Shown: positions 25,034 to 34,418, counted from the first letter of the stretch. The stretch: DNA of 64,000 nucleotides from Streptomyces sennicomposti (GCF_019890635.1 NZ_JAIOAB010000004.1:1-64000), one strand, 5' to 3'. Notes: generated from the letters alone by a model not told the origin. A program made the numbers and translations.

Positions 25034-25522
25034 GACTCTCCTCGCCTGGGTGAGATCCCTTCCGTGCCCCCCGGGTGCCCGCGACCGCGCTGGTCATCCC
25101 GCCCATCCTCAGGGAACGCCAGGGTCCGCGCCCGCGCCACCGGCCGCACCGCCCGCTCGCCCGGACGGCTCTCGCCGCCCCGGTGCGGCACGGCTCTCCC
25201 GGCCGGCCGGGGCACGGCCCTCTCGCCCTGTCGCGGCACGGCTCTCCCGCCCTGTCGCGCGCGACTCCGGCCCCGTCGCGGCACGGCTCGCGCCGGGCCG
25301 GCGGCACTCGGCTTAAGGCCGTCCCTCGCCGCACCGGACGTTCCGCCCGGGGCGTTGCCCGGAAAGCGCTGCACGACCTCGGCCGCACGTCCGTATCACA
25401 GGCGGCGCGCACCGGCCGACGGCCTGCCTGCGCTCGGCCTTTCGGCAGGCATCACCTACACGTGGTCCCGCCCCGGTGCGGGCGGCCACCCGCCGCGACC
25501 GCCCTCACCGCGCCCTGTCCGC
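25034..25522. other. Gene-free region with degenerate 24-base repeats
   Basis: About 490 bases. Between about 25180 and 25290 there are five imperfect copies of a unit like tgtcgcggcacggctctcccgc. The promoter of the ATPase operon should lie in the right-hand part nearest 25034, but I see no clear -10/-35 pair. No coding. Confidence 0.45.
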
Positions 25523-26272
25523 TCACCGCCCCGCGTGGCCGAGCATCTCCTCGGTCAGTTCGCGCTGGTAGTCGGTGTAGGCGGCGCGCAGTTCGGGGCC
25601 GGGCCAGTGGCCGGGCAGCAGCGGGGCGGGCAGGACGGGGTCGGCCAGCAGGTGCCGTACCACCGCGGCGAGGGCGGTGAAGCGGTCGGCGGGCCGGCCG
25701 GCGCGCGCCACATGGGCGAGCAGGGCCCGGGCCGTCGCCGCCCACGCCTCCAGCGGCCACAGGCGCGCGGCGAGGTCCTCGTCCGGCTCGTCGGGCCGGG
25801 CGGTGAAGCGTCGCACCACGTCGTCCAGGTCGCCGGGCCAGGGGCGGCGCAGGTTGGCGGGGCGCAGCCAGACGCCCTCGCGGAGTTCGGCCAGGCGCAG
25901 GGCGGTGAGCCGGGTGCGCAGGGCGGCGCGTTCGGCGGGCTCGCGGCCGGTCGCCGTGACCACCGCCATCTCCCACGCGCCGGTCCAGTCGCGGGTCTGC
26001 GGGTGCACGGCCGCGTCCTGGCGGCGCTGGCGCTCCAGCAGGCGGTCGCTGAGGCGGTAGACGCCGTCCGCGCGCCGCAGATCGCCGGCGGCCACCATGC
26101 GGCTGAGCGCCGCCCGCAGGGTGGAGCCGCCGATCCCGAGGGGCTCGACGGCCCGCAGCAGGCCCCGTACCGGCAGTTCGGGCGGGTGCGTGCCCAGCAG
26201 CAGGCTGAGGACGACGGACCGCGCGGACAGCGGACGCAGGTCCACCGCTGCGGGCTCCTCGGAGGCGTTCAT
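25523..26272 (-). CDS. PaaX-family transcriptional regulator
   Basis: 249 residues from ATG 26272. N-terminal winged helix (LSARSVVLSLLLG, GGSTLRAALSRMVAAGDLRRADGVYRLSDRLLERQRRQD) followed by the PaaX middle and C-terminal domains (WTGAWEMAVV, LREGVWLRPANL). PaaX represses phenylacetate degradation in response to phenylacetyl-CoA; relatives respond to other acyl-CoAs. TACAGT ends 8 bases before the ATG and no ribosome site is seen, so it is probably leaderless. Divergent from an acyl-CoA dehydrogenase gene, its likely target. Confidence 0.85.
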   Translation of the reverse strand: MNASEEPAAVDLRPLSARSVVLSLLLGTHPPELPVRGLLRAVEPLGIGGSTLRAALSRMVAAGDLRRADGVYRLSDRLLERQRRQDAAVHPQTRDWTGAWEMAVVTATGREPAERAALRTRLTALRLAELREGVWLRPANLRRPWPGDLDDVVRRFTARPDEPDEDLAARLWPLEAWAATARALLAHVARAGRPADRFTALAAVVRHLLADPVLPAPLLPGHWPGPELRAAYTDYQRELTEEMLGHAGR

Positions 26273-26280
26273 GGTCACGT

Positions 26281-26334
26281 ACTGTACGGACCCCCCTTGT
26301 TGCACTATTGCTACGGTCGCAGACGAAGTGCAAC
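26281..26334. promoter_or_regulatory. Divergent promoter region with 8-base inverted repeat
   Basis: gttgcact (26299-26306) and agtgcaac (26327-26334) are perfect arms 20 bases apart. TACAGT (26286-26281, minus strand) is the likely -10 of the paaX-like gene. The dyad lies between the two starts and fits a shared operator. Confidence 0.6.
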
Positions 26335-26343
26335 ACTGCCCGT

Positions 26344-28086
26344 ATGGCTTCGACACTCGCGCACGAGCAGCAGGACCGGCGGACCGAGCGGCCCGCGCCG
26401 ACGGGGCAGGACCAGCGGCAGGCCTCGGAGCAGTGGCCGCAGCCGCCCGGGCCGTACGCCACGCACGACGTCACCAATCAGCCCCCGCCGCTGAGCCCCT
26501 ACGACGCCTCCGAGGACGCCGCCCTGCTGGAGGGGCTGCGCCGGGAGGGCGCCGGATGGGCCGAGCGGGACGTACGGCGGCTCGGCGCGCTGGCCGGGAG
26601 CGCCGAGGCGCAGGAGTGGGCCGAGCAGGCCAACCGGCACGAGCCGGAGCTGCGCACCCACGACCGGTACGGCAACCGGATCGACGAGGTGGACTTCCAC
26701 CCGAGCTGGCACCACCTGATGCGGACCGCGGTCGCCGAGGGCCTGGCCGGCGCGCCGTGGGCGGACGGCCGGCCCGGCGCGCACGTGGCCCGTACGGCGG
26801 GCGGGCTGGTGTGGGGGCACACGGACGCCGGGCACGGCTGCCCGACGTCGATGACGTACGCCGCCGTGCCCGCGCTGCGCGCCCAGCCGGACCTGGCCGC
26901 CGTCTACGAGCCGCTGCTGACCAGCAGGGTGTACGAGCCCGGGCTGCGGGCGCCGGCGGAGAAGCCGGGCCTGCTGGCGGGCATGGGCATGACCGAGAAG
27001 CAGGGCGGCTCGGACGTGCGGACCAACACGACGGCGGCCACGCCGACCGCCGAGCCCGGTGTGTACACGCTGCGCGGCCACAAGTGGTTCACCTCGGCGC
27101 CCATGTGCGACGTCTTCCTGGTGCTGGCGCAGGCGCCGGGCGGGCTGTCCTGCTTCCTGGTGCCGCGCGTCCTGCCCGACGGCAGCCGCAACGCCTTCCG
27201 CATCCAGCGGCTCAAGGACAAGCTGGGCAACCGGTCCAACGCCTCCTGCGAGCCGGAGTTCGACGGGACGGTCGCCTGGCTGGTCGGGCCGGAGGGGCGG
27301 GGCGTCAAGACGATCATCGAGATGGTCAACTGCACCCGGCTGGACTGCGTGATGATGTCGGCGGCGCTGATGCGCAAGACGCTCGTCGAGGCGGGCCACC
27401 ACACGCTGCACCGCCGGGCCTTCGGCGCCCGCCTGGCCGACCAGCCGCTCATGCGCAACGTACTGGCCGATCTGGCGCTGGAGTCGGAGGCGGCCACGAC
27501 GCTCACCCTGCGGCTGGCCGGCTCGGCGGACCGGGCGGTGCGCGGGGAGGACCCCGGCGAGGCGGCGTTCCGGCGGATCGCCACCGCCGTCGGCAAGTAC
27601 TGGGTCACCAAGCGCGGGCCGGCCTTCACCGCGGAGGCCCTGGAGTGCCTCGGCGGCAACGGCTACGTCGAGGAGTCCGGCATGCCCCGCCACTACCGCG
27701 AGGCGCCCCTGCTGTCGATCTGGGAGGGATCGGGCAACGTCAACGCCCTGGACGTGCTGCGGGCGCTCGGCCGCGAACCCGGCGCCGCGGAGGCGCTGTT
27801 CGCCGAACTCTCCCTGGCGCGGGGCGCGAACGCCCGGCTGGACGCGGCCGTCACCGGCCTGAAGAACGGTCTCGGTGAGGCGTCCCCGTTCGGCGCGCGC
27901 CGGCTGGTGGAGCGGATGGCGCTGGCCCTCCAGGCGTCGCTGCTGGTCAGGCACGCCCCGGCCGCCGTCGCCGACGCCTTCTGCGCGACCCGGCTGGGCG
28001 GCGAGGGCGGCCACGCCTTCGGCACCCTGCCGGACTCGGCGGACGTGGACACGATCCTGGGGCGGGCGCTGCCCGGGACGGTGTGA
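26344..28086 (+). CDS. AidB-like acyl-CoA dehydrogenase
   Basis: 580 residues, about 200 more than a typical acyl-CoA dehydrogenase. Blocks match the AidB/isovaleryl-CoA dehydrogenase branch: GHGCPTSMTYAAVPAL, GMGMTEKQGGSDVRTNTT, LRGHKWFTSAPMCDVFLVLAQ and ECLGGNGYVEESGMPRHYREAPLLSIWEGSGNV. The Glu of the last block is the place of the catalytic base in isovaleryl-CoA enzymes. E. coli AidB is a flavoprotein of the alkylation response that also binds DNA; an acyl-CoA role is equally possible here given the PaaX-type neighbour. The start at ATG 26344 has no ribosome site. Confidence 0.85.
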   Translation: MASTLAHEQQDRRTERPAPTGQDQRQASEQWPQPPGPYATHDVTNQPPPLSPYDASEDAALLEGLRREGAGWAERDVRRLGALAGSAEAQEWAEQANRHEPELRTHDRYGNRIDEVDFHPSWHHLMRTAVAEGLAGAPWADGRPGAHVARTAGGLVWGHTDAGHGCPTSMTYAAVPALRAQPDLAAVYEPLLTSRVYEPGLRAPAEKPGLLAGMGMTEKQGGSDVRTNTTAATPTAEPGVYTLRGHKWFTSAPMCDVFLVLAQAPGGLSCFLVPRVLPDGSRNAFRIQRLKDKLGNRSNASCEPEFDGTVAWLVGPEGRGVKTIIEMVNCTRLDCVMMSAALMRKTLVEAGHHTLHRRAFGARLADQPLMRNVLADLALESEAATTLTLRLAGSADRAVRGEDPGEAAFRRIATAVGKYWVTKRGPAFTAEALECLGGNGYVEESGMPRHYREAPLLSIWEGSGNVNALDVLRALGREPGAAEALFAELSLARGANARLDAAVTGLKNGLGEASPFGARRLVERMALALQASLLVRHAPAAVADAFCATRLGGEGGHAFGTLPDSADVDTILGRALPGTV

Positions 28087-28195
28087 GCCGTAGCCGAGGC
28101 GGGGGTGGCATGAGCGGTAGCCGAGGCAGGGGTGGCATGAGCGGTAGCCGAGGCGGGGGTGGCATGGCATGAGCGGCAGCTGAGGCGGGGGCGGC
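28083..28195. repeat. Four 27-base units starting at the AidB-like stop codon
   Basis: Units at 28083, 28110 and 28137 are contiguous; after a five-base insertion the fourth is at 28169. Consensus rTGAGCsGTAGCCGAGGCGG followed by GGGTGGC. The first TGA is the gene's stop; the TGAs at 28111 and 28138 are in the same frame. Confidence 0.85.
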
Positions 28196-28199
28196 GCGC

Positions 28200-28859
28200 T
28201 CAGGGAGTCCTGCGGCCCCACAGCGGGTCGAAGCGCGCCCACTCCACGTCCCACTGCTTCAGCCGCCGGCGTTCCAGGCGGTCCCGCAGGAGGCGGCCGC
28301 AGGCGAAGGGCACGGCGGCGGCGCTCAGCCCGACCAGGCCGCCGATCGCCAGGGACCGGGTGCGGGCCTGGTTCACCGTGGGCGGCTGGGTCACCAGCCT
28401 GCCCGCGGGGTCGGTCCAGACGGTGACGGCCGCGCCGACGGCGCTGTCGGAGGCCACCCGGGTCCTGCCGGTGCGGGCCGTCCCGTCGGGCGCGCTCCAG
28501 CGCACCTCGCCCCACACCGAGGCGGGACCGCGGCCGCGCCCCTGTCCGGCGCCGGCGTCACCGCTGTCGTCGTCCCGGGCGCCGTCGCCGTCCCCGGTGG
28601 TGGCGTCGTCACCGGTGGTGGCGGAGGCCGGGCCGGGCGCCTTCTGCGTCACCAGGGCCACGGTGGGCCGCCACTCCTCACGCTCCCGGTCCAGCCCGTG
28701 CCGCACGCTCCGCACGCCGGACCAGCCGGCGAGGACGCCGACGGTGACGGTGAGGAGCCAGACGCCGAGCAGGACCCAGGCGTCCACGGCGTCGGCACGG
28801 CGCTTGAGCGGATTGCGGCGCCACCGCCACAGCCACCCCCCGGGACCACGGAAGCCCAT
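28200..28859 (-). CDS. Rv1733c-like membrane protein
   Basis: 219 residues from ATG 28859, with AGGAGG upstream (a GTG at 28877 is the alternative). Two hydrophobic segments, about residues 26-46 and 160-180, flank a loop of about 110 residues that holds an Asp/Gly-rich repeat followed by VRWSAPDGTARTGRTRV and VTVWTDPAGRLV. This layout is that of the Rv1733c family, predicted membrane proteins of unknown function induced during dormancy in mycobacteria. Confidence 0.7.
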   Translation of the reverse strand: MGFRGPGGWLWRWRRNPLKRRADAVDAWVLLGVWLLTVTVGVLAGWSGVRSVRHGLDREREEWRPTVALVTQKAPGPASATTGDDATTGDGDGARDDDSGDAGAGQGRGRGPASVWGEVRWSAPDGTARTGRTRVASDSAVGAAVTVWTDPAGRLVTQPPTVNQARTRSLAIGGLVGLSAAAVPFACGRLLRDRLERRRLKQWDVEWARFDPLWGRRTP

Positions 28860-29140
28860 CGAAGGCGTCCTCCTCACATGTGCGCGGACAGGCCGGACCG
28901 CCCTTTCATACGGAAGACGGCCCGCCGATGCTCACGCCGGGTTCCCCCGCCCGCCGGTCCCAAGGGGGCGAGACTCCCGTACGACCGGTCGAGCGGTCCC
29001 GCGCGCGACCGTCCGGCGTGCCGACCATGCCGTCCGACCTGCGACGACGCCGTCGCGCGGGGCACTGTCAGTGGTCGGGTGCAGACTGGCGGGTGTCCGG
29101 GACGAAGGCGTTCCGGACGAGCGTCGTGGAGGTGATCGGC

Positions 29141-30226
29141 ATGACCGAGGTACTGCTCGCCGTGGGCACCCGCAAGGGATTGTTCCTCGCACGGCGGCGC
29201 GCCGGCGACTGGGAGTTCGACGACCGTCCCCACTTCAACGCCCAGGCCGTGTACTCGGTCGCGATCGACACCCGCGGCCCCGTCCCCCGGCTGCTGGCCG
29301 GCGGCGACAGCGCGCACTGGGGCCCGTCGGTGTTCCACTCCGACGACCTGGGGCGCACCTGGACCGAACCGGCCCGCCCGGCGGTGAAGTTCCCCAAGGA
29401 CACCGGCGCCTCGCTGGAGCGGGTGTGGCAGCTGCATCCGGCGGCGGCGGAACCGGAGGTGGTGTACGCGGGCACGGAGCCGGCCGCGCTGTACCGCTCC
29501 GAGGACCGCGGCGAGAGCTTCAAGCTGGTGCGCCCGCTGTGGGAGCACCCCACGCGGTCGAGATGGGTGCCGGGCGGCGGCGGTGAGGGCCTGCACACCG
29601 TGGTGACGGACCGGCGCGATCCGAACGCCGTGACGGTCGCCGTGTCGACCGCCGGGGTGTTCCGCACCACGGACGGCGGGGCGAGCTGGTCCCCGGCGAA
29701 CCATGGCGTCTCGGCCGTGTTCCTGCCCGACCCGAACCCGGAGTTCGGCCAGTGCGTCCACAAGGTCGCCCAGGACTCGGCCGACCTCGACCGGCTGTAC
29801 CTGCAGAACCACTGGGGCGTGTACCGCAGCGACGACGGCGGCGCCCACTGGACGGACATCGGCGAGGGGCTGCCCTCGACGTTCGGTTTCGCCGCGGCCG
29901 CCCATCCGCACCGCGGCGAGACGGCGTACGTCTTCCCGATCAACGCCGACGCCGACCGGGTCCCGGCCGGTCACCGCTGCCGGGTGTTCCGCACCCAGGA
30001 CGCGGGCCGCAGCTGGGAGCCGCTGTCGGCGGGCCTGCCGCAGGAGGACCACTACGGCACGGTGCTGCGCGACGCGCTGTGCACCGACGACGCCGACCCG
30101 GCGGGCGTCTACTTCGGCAACCGCAACGGCGAGGTGTACGCCTCGGCGGACGACGGCGACAGCTGGCGGCAGCTGGCCGCGCATCTGCCGGACGTGCTGT
30201 GCGTGCGCGCGGCGGTGATCGGATGA
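29141..30226 (+). CDS. BNR/sialidase-like beta-propeller protein
   Basis: 361 residues from ATG 29141 (GGAGG upstream). At least five Asp-box type repeats ([48 protein letters not shown]) mark a propeller. It begins [13 protein letters not shown]. No signal peptide, so it is cytoplasmic; similar proteins are annotated as exo-alpha-sialidase, but the catalytic Arg triad is not evident, and I would not call it a sialidase. Confidence 0.75.
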   Translation: MTEVLLAVGTRKGLFLARRRAGDWEFDDRPHFNAQAVYSVAIDTRGPVPRLLAGGDSAHWGPSVFHSDDLGRTWTEPARPAVKFPKDTGASLERVWQLHPAAAEPEVVYAGTEPAALYRSEDRGESFKLVRPLWEHPTRSRWVPGGGGEGLHTVVTDRRDPNAVTVAVSTAGVFRTTDGGASWSPANHGVSAVFLPDPNPEFGQCVHKVAQDSADLDRLYLQNHWGVYRSDDGGAHWTDIGEGLPSTFGFAAAAHPHRGETAYVFPINADADRVPAGHRCRVFRTQDAGRSWEPLSAGLPQEDHYGTVLRDALCTDDADPAGVYFGNRNGEVYASADDGDSWRQLAAHLPDVLCVRAAVIG

Positions 30227-30304
30227 CCGCCTCGGGCGTCCTCGGTCCGCATCCGGCGGCGGACGCACCGCTTCGGTCGTCTTCGGCCGGTGTCCGGCAA
30301 CCGC

Positions 30305-30335
30305 TTGATCATCGCCCGGTGCCCGGCAGTAGGGT
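30305..30335 (+). promoter_or_regulatory. Candidate promoter of ung
   Basis: TTGATC (30305-30310) and TAGGGT (30330-30335) with a 19-base spacer. The -10 ends 7 bases before the GTG at 30343, fitting a leaderless mRNA. Confidence 0.45.
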
Positions 30336-30342
30336 GACGCCC

Positions 30343-31020
30343 GTGGCACCACGACCCTTGCATGAAATCGTCGAAGCCGGCTGGGCCGAGGCCCTGGAAC
30401 CCGTCGCCGGACGGATCGCCCAGATGGGCGACTTCCTGCGCGCGGAGATCGCCGCGGGACGCACCTACCTCCCGGCCGGGGCGAACGTCCTGCGCGCCTT
30501 CCAGCAGCCGTTCGACGACGTACGCGTCCTGATCGTCGGCCAGGACCCTTATCCCACGCCGGGCCATGCGGTGGGCCTGTCGTTCTCGGTGGCGCCCGAG
30601 GTGCGTCCGCTGCCCGGCAGTCTCATCAACATCTACCGCGAGCTGACCAGCGACCTGGGGCTGCCCCAGCCGTCCTCCGGCGACCTGACGCCGTGGACGC
30701 GGCAGGGCGTGCTGCTGCTCAACAGGGCGCTCACCACGGCCCCGCGCAAGCCGGGCGCCCATCGCGGCAAGGGCTGGGAAGAGGTCACCGAGCAGGCGAT
30801 CCGGGCGCTGGCCGCGCGCGGCAAGCCCCTGGTGTCAATCCTGTGGGGCCGGGACGCCCGCAACCTCCGCCCGCTGCTGGGCGATCTGCCCTCGGTGGAG
30901 TCGGCCCATCCCTCCCCCATGTCCGCCGACCGCGGCTTCTTCGGCTCCCGTCCGTTCAGCCGCGCCAACGACCTGCTGATCGGGCAGGGCGGACAGCCCG
31001 TGGACTGGCGCCTGCCGTGA
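30343..31020 (+). CDS. ung: Uracil-DNA glycosylase, family 1
   Basis: 225 residues. The water-activating motif is GQDPYP (residues 66-71, Asp68) and the DNA-intercalation motif is HPSP (His189). Family-1 enzymes usually have GQDPYH; a Pro in the last position occurs in actinobacterial members as far as I recall. It removes uracil from DNA in base-excision repair. An in-frame ATG at 30223 overlapping the previous stop would add 40 residues, but their codon use is poor, so GTG 30343 is preferred. The sugar kinase gene overlaps its stop. Confidence 0.9.
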   Translation: MAPRPLHEIVEAGWAEALEPVAGRIAQMGDFLRAEIAAGRTYLPAGANVLRAFQQPFDDVRVLIVGQDPYPTPGHAVGLSFSVAPEVRPLPGSLINIYRELTSDLGLPQPSSGDLTPWTRQGVLLLNRALTTAPRKPGAHRGKGWEEVTEQAIRALAARGKPLVSILWGRDARNLRPLLGDLPSVESAHPSPMSADRGFFGSRPFSRANDLLIGQGGQPVDWRLP

Positions 31021-32009
31021 CGGGCCGGGCGGCGGCCGGTGCGGCGGGGTTCCTCGCCGTCGACTCCGGCGGCTCCGGGATCCGGGCCGTCGTCGGGGTG
31101 CCCGGCCGAGGACCGCTCGCCGAGCGCCGGTCCGCCGAACCGGTGCGCACCGGGGACCGGGGCATCGACCCCGGGCACCTGATGGCGCAACTGGCGCCCA
31201 TGGCCCGGGCGTTGACCGCCGAGGCCGGGGTGGGGCGGCTGACGACCGCAGTCGTGGGGGCCGCCGGATTCGCCACCCTGGGCGACGCCCTGCGCGCCGA
31301 GCTGCCCGGCGCGCTGGCGCGGGAACTGGGCGTGCGCCAGGTCGCGTTGGCCGCCGACGCGGTCACCGCCTATGCCGGTGCGCTCGGTTCGCGTCCCGGC
31401 GCCGTGATCGCCGCCGGGACGGGGCTGATCGCGCTCGGCACCGATCTGACCGGCTGGCGGCGCGCGGACGGCTGGGGGCATCTGCTGGGCGACTGCGGCG
31501 GCGGAGCGTGGATCGGCCGGGCCGGACTGGAGGCCGCGCTGCGCGCCCACGACGGACGCGACGGCGGTTCGACGGCGCTGCTGACCCGCGCCGAGGAGAC
31601 GTTCGGACCGATGCCCGAACTGCCCGGCAGGCTCTACCCGCGCCCCGACCGCGCCGCCGCCCTCGCCTCCTTCGCCCCCCAGGTGGCCGCCTGTGCTGCC
31701 GGCGACCCGGTGGCGGCCGGTGTGCTGCGCGCCGCCGCCCGGCACATGGCCGAGTCGGCCGCCGCCGTGTGCCCGCCGGGAGGCGAGCCGCTCGTCGCCC
31801 TCACCGGGGGCCTGTTCCACATGGGCGACCCGCTGCTCGTACCGCTGGAGCGGGAGCTGGCCCTGCGGCTGCCGCACGCCCGGCGCGTCGCCGCCGAGGG
31901 CGATCCGCTGCACGGCTCCGCGCGCATCGCGACCGAACTGGCCGAGGGCCGGCTCGCCCTGCCGGGTGACGAGAAGATGCTGTACGTCCCACCGGCACAA
32001 AGGGACTGA
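31017..32009 (+). CDS. N-acetylglucosamine kinase-like ATPase (BadF/BcrA family)
   Basis: 330 residues from GTG 31017, which overlaps the ung stop (GTGA). ASKHA fold: phosphate-1 loop [13 protein letters not shown] near residue 12, phosphate-2 region [27 protein letters not shown], and adenosine motif [10 protein letters not shown]. Kinases of this family phosphorylate N-acetylglucosamine; substrate here is not proven. Translational coupling to a DNA repair gene is odd but clear. Confidence 0.8.
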   Translation: MTGRAAAGAAGFLAVDSGGSGIRAVVGVPGRGPLAERRSAEPVRTGDRGIDPGHLMAQLAPMARALTAEAGVGRLTTAVVGAAGFATLGDALRAELPGALARELGVRQVALAADAVTAYAGALGSRPGAVIAAGTGLIALGTDLTGWRRADGWGHLLGDCGGGAWIGRAGLEAALRAHDGRDGGSTALLTRAEETFGPMPELPGRLYPRPDRAAALASFAPQVAACAAGDPVAAGVLRAAARHMAESAAAVCPPGGEPLVALTGGLFHMGDPLLVPLERELALRLPHARRVAAEGDPLHGSARIATELAEGRLALPGDEKMLYVPPAQRD

Positions 32010-32217
32010 TCCCCCGACCGATCGCCCACATCCCGACGTGTCGAGCACGCGTCGGACAAGTACGCCGATGTCCTGGACGAGTTGTCGGTTCCGAGTCTTT
32101 TGCGCACATCGCACAGGCTTGATCAGTACGTAACTCATCAGACAAAACCGGACGGAAACCGCTCACCTGCACCCTCCCCGAACAGGGGCACCGCGAAAGC
32201 CAGTAACATGCGGCGCC
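32010..32217. other. AT-richer intergenic region upstream of CbiX-like gene
   Basis: 208 bases. An imperfect dyad TGATCAGTACGTAACTCATCA is at 32120-32140 (arms TGATnAGT and ACTnATCA). TAACAT at 32204-32209 lies 8 bases before the next ATG. Confidence 0.4.
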
Positions 32218-33141
32218 ATGAGCTCCCCCACTGGGCCCGCGTCCGGCCTGCCAGTACGAATGCCGCGCCCCCGCCAGCCCGGACGGCACCGCCGACCCGA
32301 ACCGCTGGCGGCTCCCGAGGGCGCGCCCGCGCTCGTCCTCGCGGTGCCGGGCACGCCCGGCGCCGCCACGCGCGGCCTCGCCGAGGAGGTCGTGAGCATC
32401 GCCCGTTCCGAGCTGCCCGGCCTCGACGCCCTGATCGGGTACGTGGACGGCGACGACTCGGAGTTCCCGACCCTGCAGTCCGTGCTCTCGCGCGCGGCCG
32501 ACGAGCGCACCGCCCGCTACGAGCAGGCCCTCGCGGCCGGCGTCGAGGCCAAGGAGCCCGACGGCCCGGTGGCGGTCGTCGTGCCGCTGCTCGCCGGCCC
32601 GGACAGCGCGCTGCTGCGCCAGGTCCGCCAGGCCGTCATGGACAGCCGGGTCGCGGCCGAGCTGACCGACGTCCTCGGCCCGCACCCGCTGCTCGCCGAG
32701 GCGCTGCACGTCAGGCTGTCGGAGGCGGGTCTGGCCCGCGCCGACCGCGCCCGGCTGTTCACCGTGGCGACCGCGGCGGACGGCATCATCCTCGCCTCGG
32801 TCGGCGGCGACGAGGCCGTGCAGGCCGCCGGGATCACCGGCATGCTGCTGGCCGCGCGCCTCGCCGTCCCGGTGATGGCCGCCGCCCTGGACCAGGAGGG
32901 CTCGATCTCGGCCGTCGCCGAGCAGCTGCGCTCCTCCGGCTCCCAGCAGCTGGCCCTGGCGCCGTACCTGATCGGCCCGGAGATCGACGCCGAGCTGGTC
33001 CAGGCCGCCGCGAAGGAGGCGGACTGCTCCGCCGCCGAGGCGCTCGGCGCCTACCCGGCGATCGGCAAGCTCGCCCTGGCCAAGTACACGACGGCCCTGG
33101 GCATCGCGCCGCAGCCGTCGCAGGGCACGCCGGTCCACTGA
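32218..33141 (+). CDS. Sirohydrochlorin chelatase/CbiX-like protein
   Basis: 307 residues. Two chelatase-like halves are suggested by VLAVPGTPGAATRGLAEEV and VAVVVPLLAGPDSALLRQV, then a region with LALAPYLIGPEIDAELVQAAA resembling the C-terminal half of CbiX proteins. The conserved histidines of active chelatases (HGS, H in the second half) are not where expected: the N-terminal block reads VPGTPG instead of a HGSRD-type motif, so catalysis is doubtful. No ribosome site; TAACAT 8 bases before ATG suggests a leaderless mRNA. Confidence 0.6.
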   Translation: MSSPTGPASGLPVRMPRPRQPGRHRRPEPLAAPEGAPALVLAVPGTPGAATRGLAEEVVSIARSELPGLDALIGYVDGDDSEFPTLQSVLSRAADERTARYEQALAAGVEAKEPDGPVAVVVPLLAGPDSALLRQVRQAVMDSRVAAELTDVLGPHPLLAEALHVRLSEAGLARADRARLFTVATAADGIILASVGGDEAVQAAGITGMLLAARLAVPVMAAALDQEGSISAVAEQLRSSGSQQLALAPYLIGPEIDAELVQAAAKEADCSAAEALGAYPAIGKLALAKYTTALGIAPQPSQGTPVH

Positions 33142-33192
33142 CCTCGGCGCAGCCGCGCACCCCGCACGAACGTACGACCGCACGCACGCGGT

Positions 33193-33228
33193 GAAGGGCC
33201 CGCTCCGCACAGCCGGGGCGGGCCCTTC
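33193..33228 (+). terminator. Strong stem-loop terminator
   Basis: gaagggcccgc (33193-33203) and gcgggcccttc (33218-33228) form a perfect 11-base stem with a 14-base loop, 50 bases after the CbiX-like gene. Confidence 0.75.
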
Positions 33229-33250
33229 GCCGTGCCACGGGCCGTGCCCC

Positions 33251-33308
33251 GCTGTGGGCCGGGGCCGCTGTGGGGGGCGCTGTGGGCCGGGGCGCTGTGG
33301 GCCGGGGA
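33251..33308. repeat. Four tandem copies of a 15-base unit
   Basis: gctgtgggccggggc-type units at 33251, 33267, 33279 and 33294, the second shortened. Lies between convergent genes. Confidence 0.7.
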
Positions 33309-33323
33309 CCGTCCGAGCGTGGT

Positions 33324-34364
33324 TCAGCCGAAGACCACGCAGGAGGCCGCCGGCACCCGCACCGCGCCGGCCCGCTCCGGCGCTCCCGTAGCCGGGTCCA
33401 CGGCGAACCAGGTCACGTCCCCGGAGCGCTCGTTGGCGACGTACAGGAAGCCGTCGTGCCAGGTGAGCGCCCGGGGCCAGTGGCCGCCGCACGGCACCGT
33501 CCCGGCCCGCACCAGCCGTTCGCCGTCCGCCTCGACGGCGAAGACGGACAGCACGTCCTCGCCGCGCGTGGCGGTCCACAGGAAGCGGCCGTCCGGCGCG
33601 ACCGCGATGCCCGAGGGGTAGGCGTCGCCGGCCGGGGTGTCCGGCAGGACCGGCGTCTCGGCCAGCGGCTTGAGCGCGCCGGCGGCGGCGTCCCAGCGGC
33701 AGACCGTGACGGTGGGCGTGAGTTCGTTGACGACGTAGGCGTGCCGGCCGTGCGGGTGAAAAGCCAGGTGGCGGGGGCCGGAGCCGGGGCGCAGCGCGAT
33801 CTCCCGGCGCAGCTCGGGCCTGCCGTCCGTCAGCATGCACACCCGGACCGAGTCCGTGCCGAGGTCGACGCTGACGGCCCAGCGGCCGCTGGGGTCGGGC
33901 TGCACCTGGTGGGCGTGCGGGCCGCGCTGGCGGCGCTCGTTCGGGCCGGAGCCGCTGTGCCGGAGCTGTCCCGAGGGCGCGTTGCCGAGGCGTCCGTCGG
34001 CGCGGACGGGGACGGCGGTGACGCTGCCGGAGCCGTAGTCGGCGGTGAGGACGTGGCCGTCGAACAGGCTCAGGTAGGTGGGTCCGCTGCCGTCGAGCCG
34101 CACGGGCGGGCCGGCGAGTTCGAGCGCCTCGCCCTTCACCCGGTAGGCGGCCACCGCGCCCTCGGCGGTCTCGCTGACCGTGTAGAGCGTGTTCCCGTCG
34201 GGCGACAGGGCCAGGTAGGAGGGGTCGGCGACGCTGTCCGCGCTGGTCAGCGGGGTCAGTGCCCCGCCGTGCTCGGCCACGGCCGCGGTGACGACGCCGG
34301 GGCCGCCCGCCGCCGTGAACGATCCGATGAACGCCCGCCGTGCCCGCCTGCCGCCGTCTGACAC
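33324..34364 (-). CDS. Lactonase-family beta-propeller (6-phosphogluconolactonase-like)
   Basis: 346 residues from GTG 34364 with GAGAGGGGA upstream. Seven-blade propeller pattern of the YbhE/Pgl type: FIGSFTAAGGPGVVTAAV, PSYLALSPDGNTLYTVSE, GPHAHQVQPDPSGRWAVSVDLGTDSV, GPRHLAFHPHGRHAYVVNEL, ASCVVFG. GPHAHQV is a hallmark of the family. Likely hydrolyses a sugar lactone in the cytoplasm. A DasR-like palindrome lies about 60 bases upstream of the start. Confidence 0.8.
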   Translation of the reverse strand: MSDGGRRARRAFIGSFTAAGGPGVVTAAVAEHGGALTPLTSADSVADPSYLALSPDGNTLYTVSETAEGAVAAYRVKGEALELAGPPVRLDGSGPTYLSLFDGHVLTADYGSGSVTAVPVRADGRLGNAPSGQLRHSGSGPNERRQRGPHAHQVQPDPSGRWAVSVDLGTDSVRVCMLTDGRPELRREIALRPGSGPRHLAFHPHGRHAYVVNELTPTVTVCRWDAAAGALKPLAETPVLPDTPAGDAYPSGIAVAPDGRFLWTATRGEDVLSVFAVEADGERLVRAGTVPCGGHWPRALTWHDGFLYVANERSGDVTWFAVDPATGAPERAGAVRVPAASCVVFG

Positions 34365-34418
34365 CGCTGTCCCCTCTCGGTCGACCCGTTGCGGTGACCG
34401 TAGCAGTCGATCATGCGC

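Noticed and set aside
20204..26494. Very long open frame (over 2000 codons) on the plus strand opposite the P-type ATPase
   Set aside because: It is the antisense shadow of high-GC coding sequence; composition is dominated by Gly/Arg/Ala/Val/His and no family motif appears, while the minus strand encodes an intact ATPase.
29141..30226. Sialidase activity for the propeller protein
   Set aside because: Asp-box repeats only show a beta-propeller; the catalytic arginines and the secretion signal of sialidases are not seen.
30223..30342. ATG at 30223 as the ung start, overlapping the propeller stop
   Set aside because: The 40 extra codons include several rare ones (CTT, AGG, AGT) and the usual family N-terminus begins at 30343.
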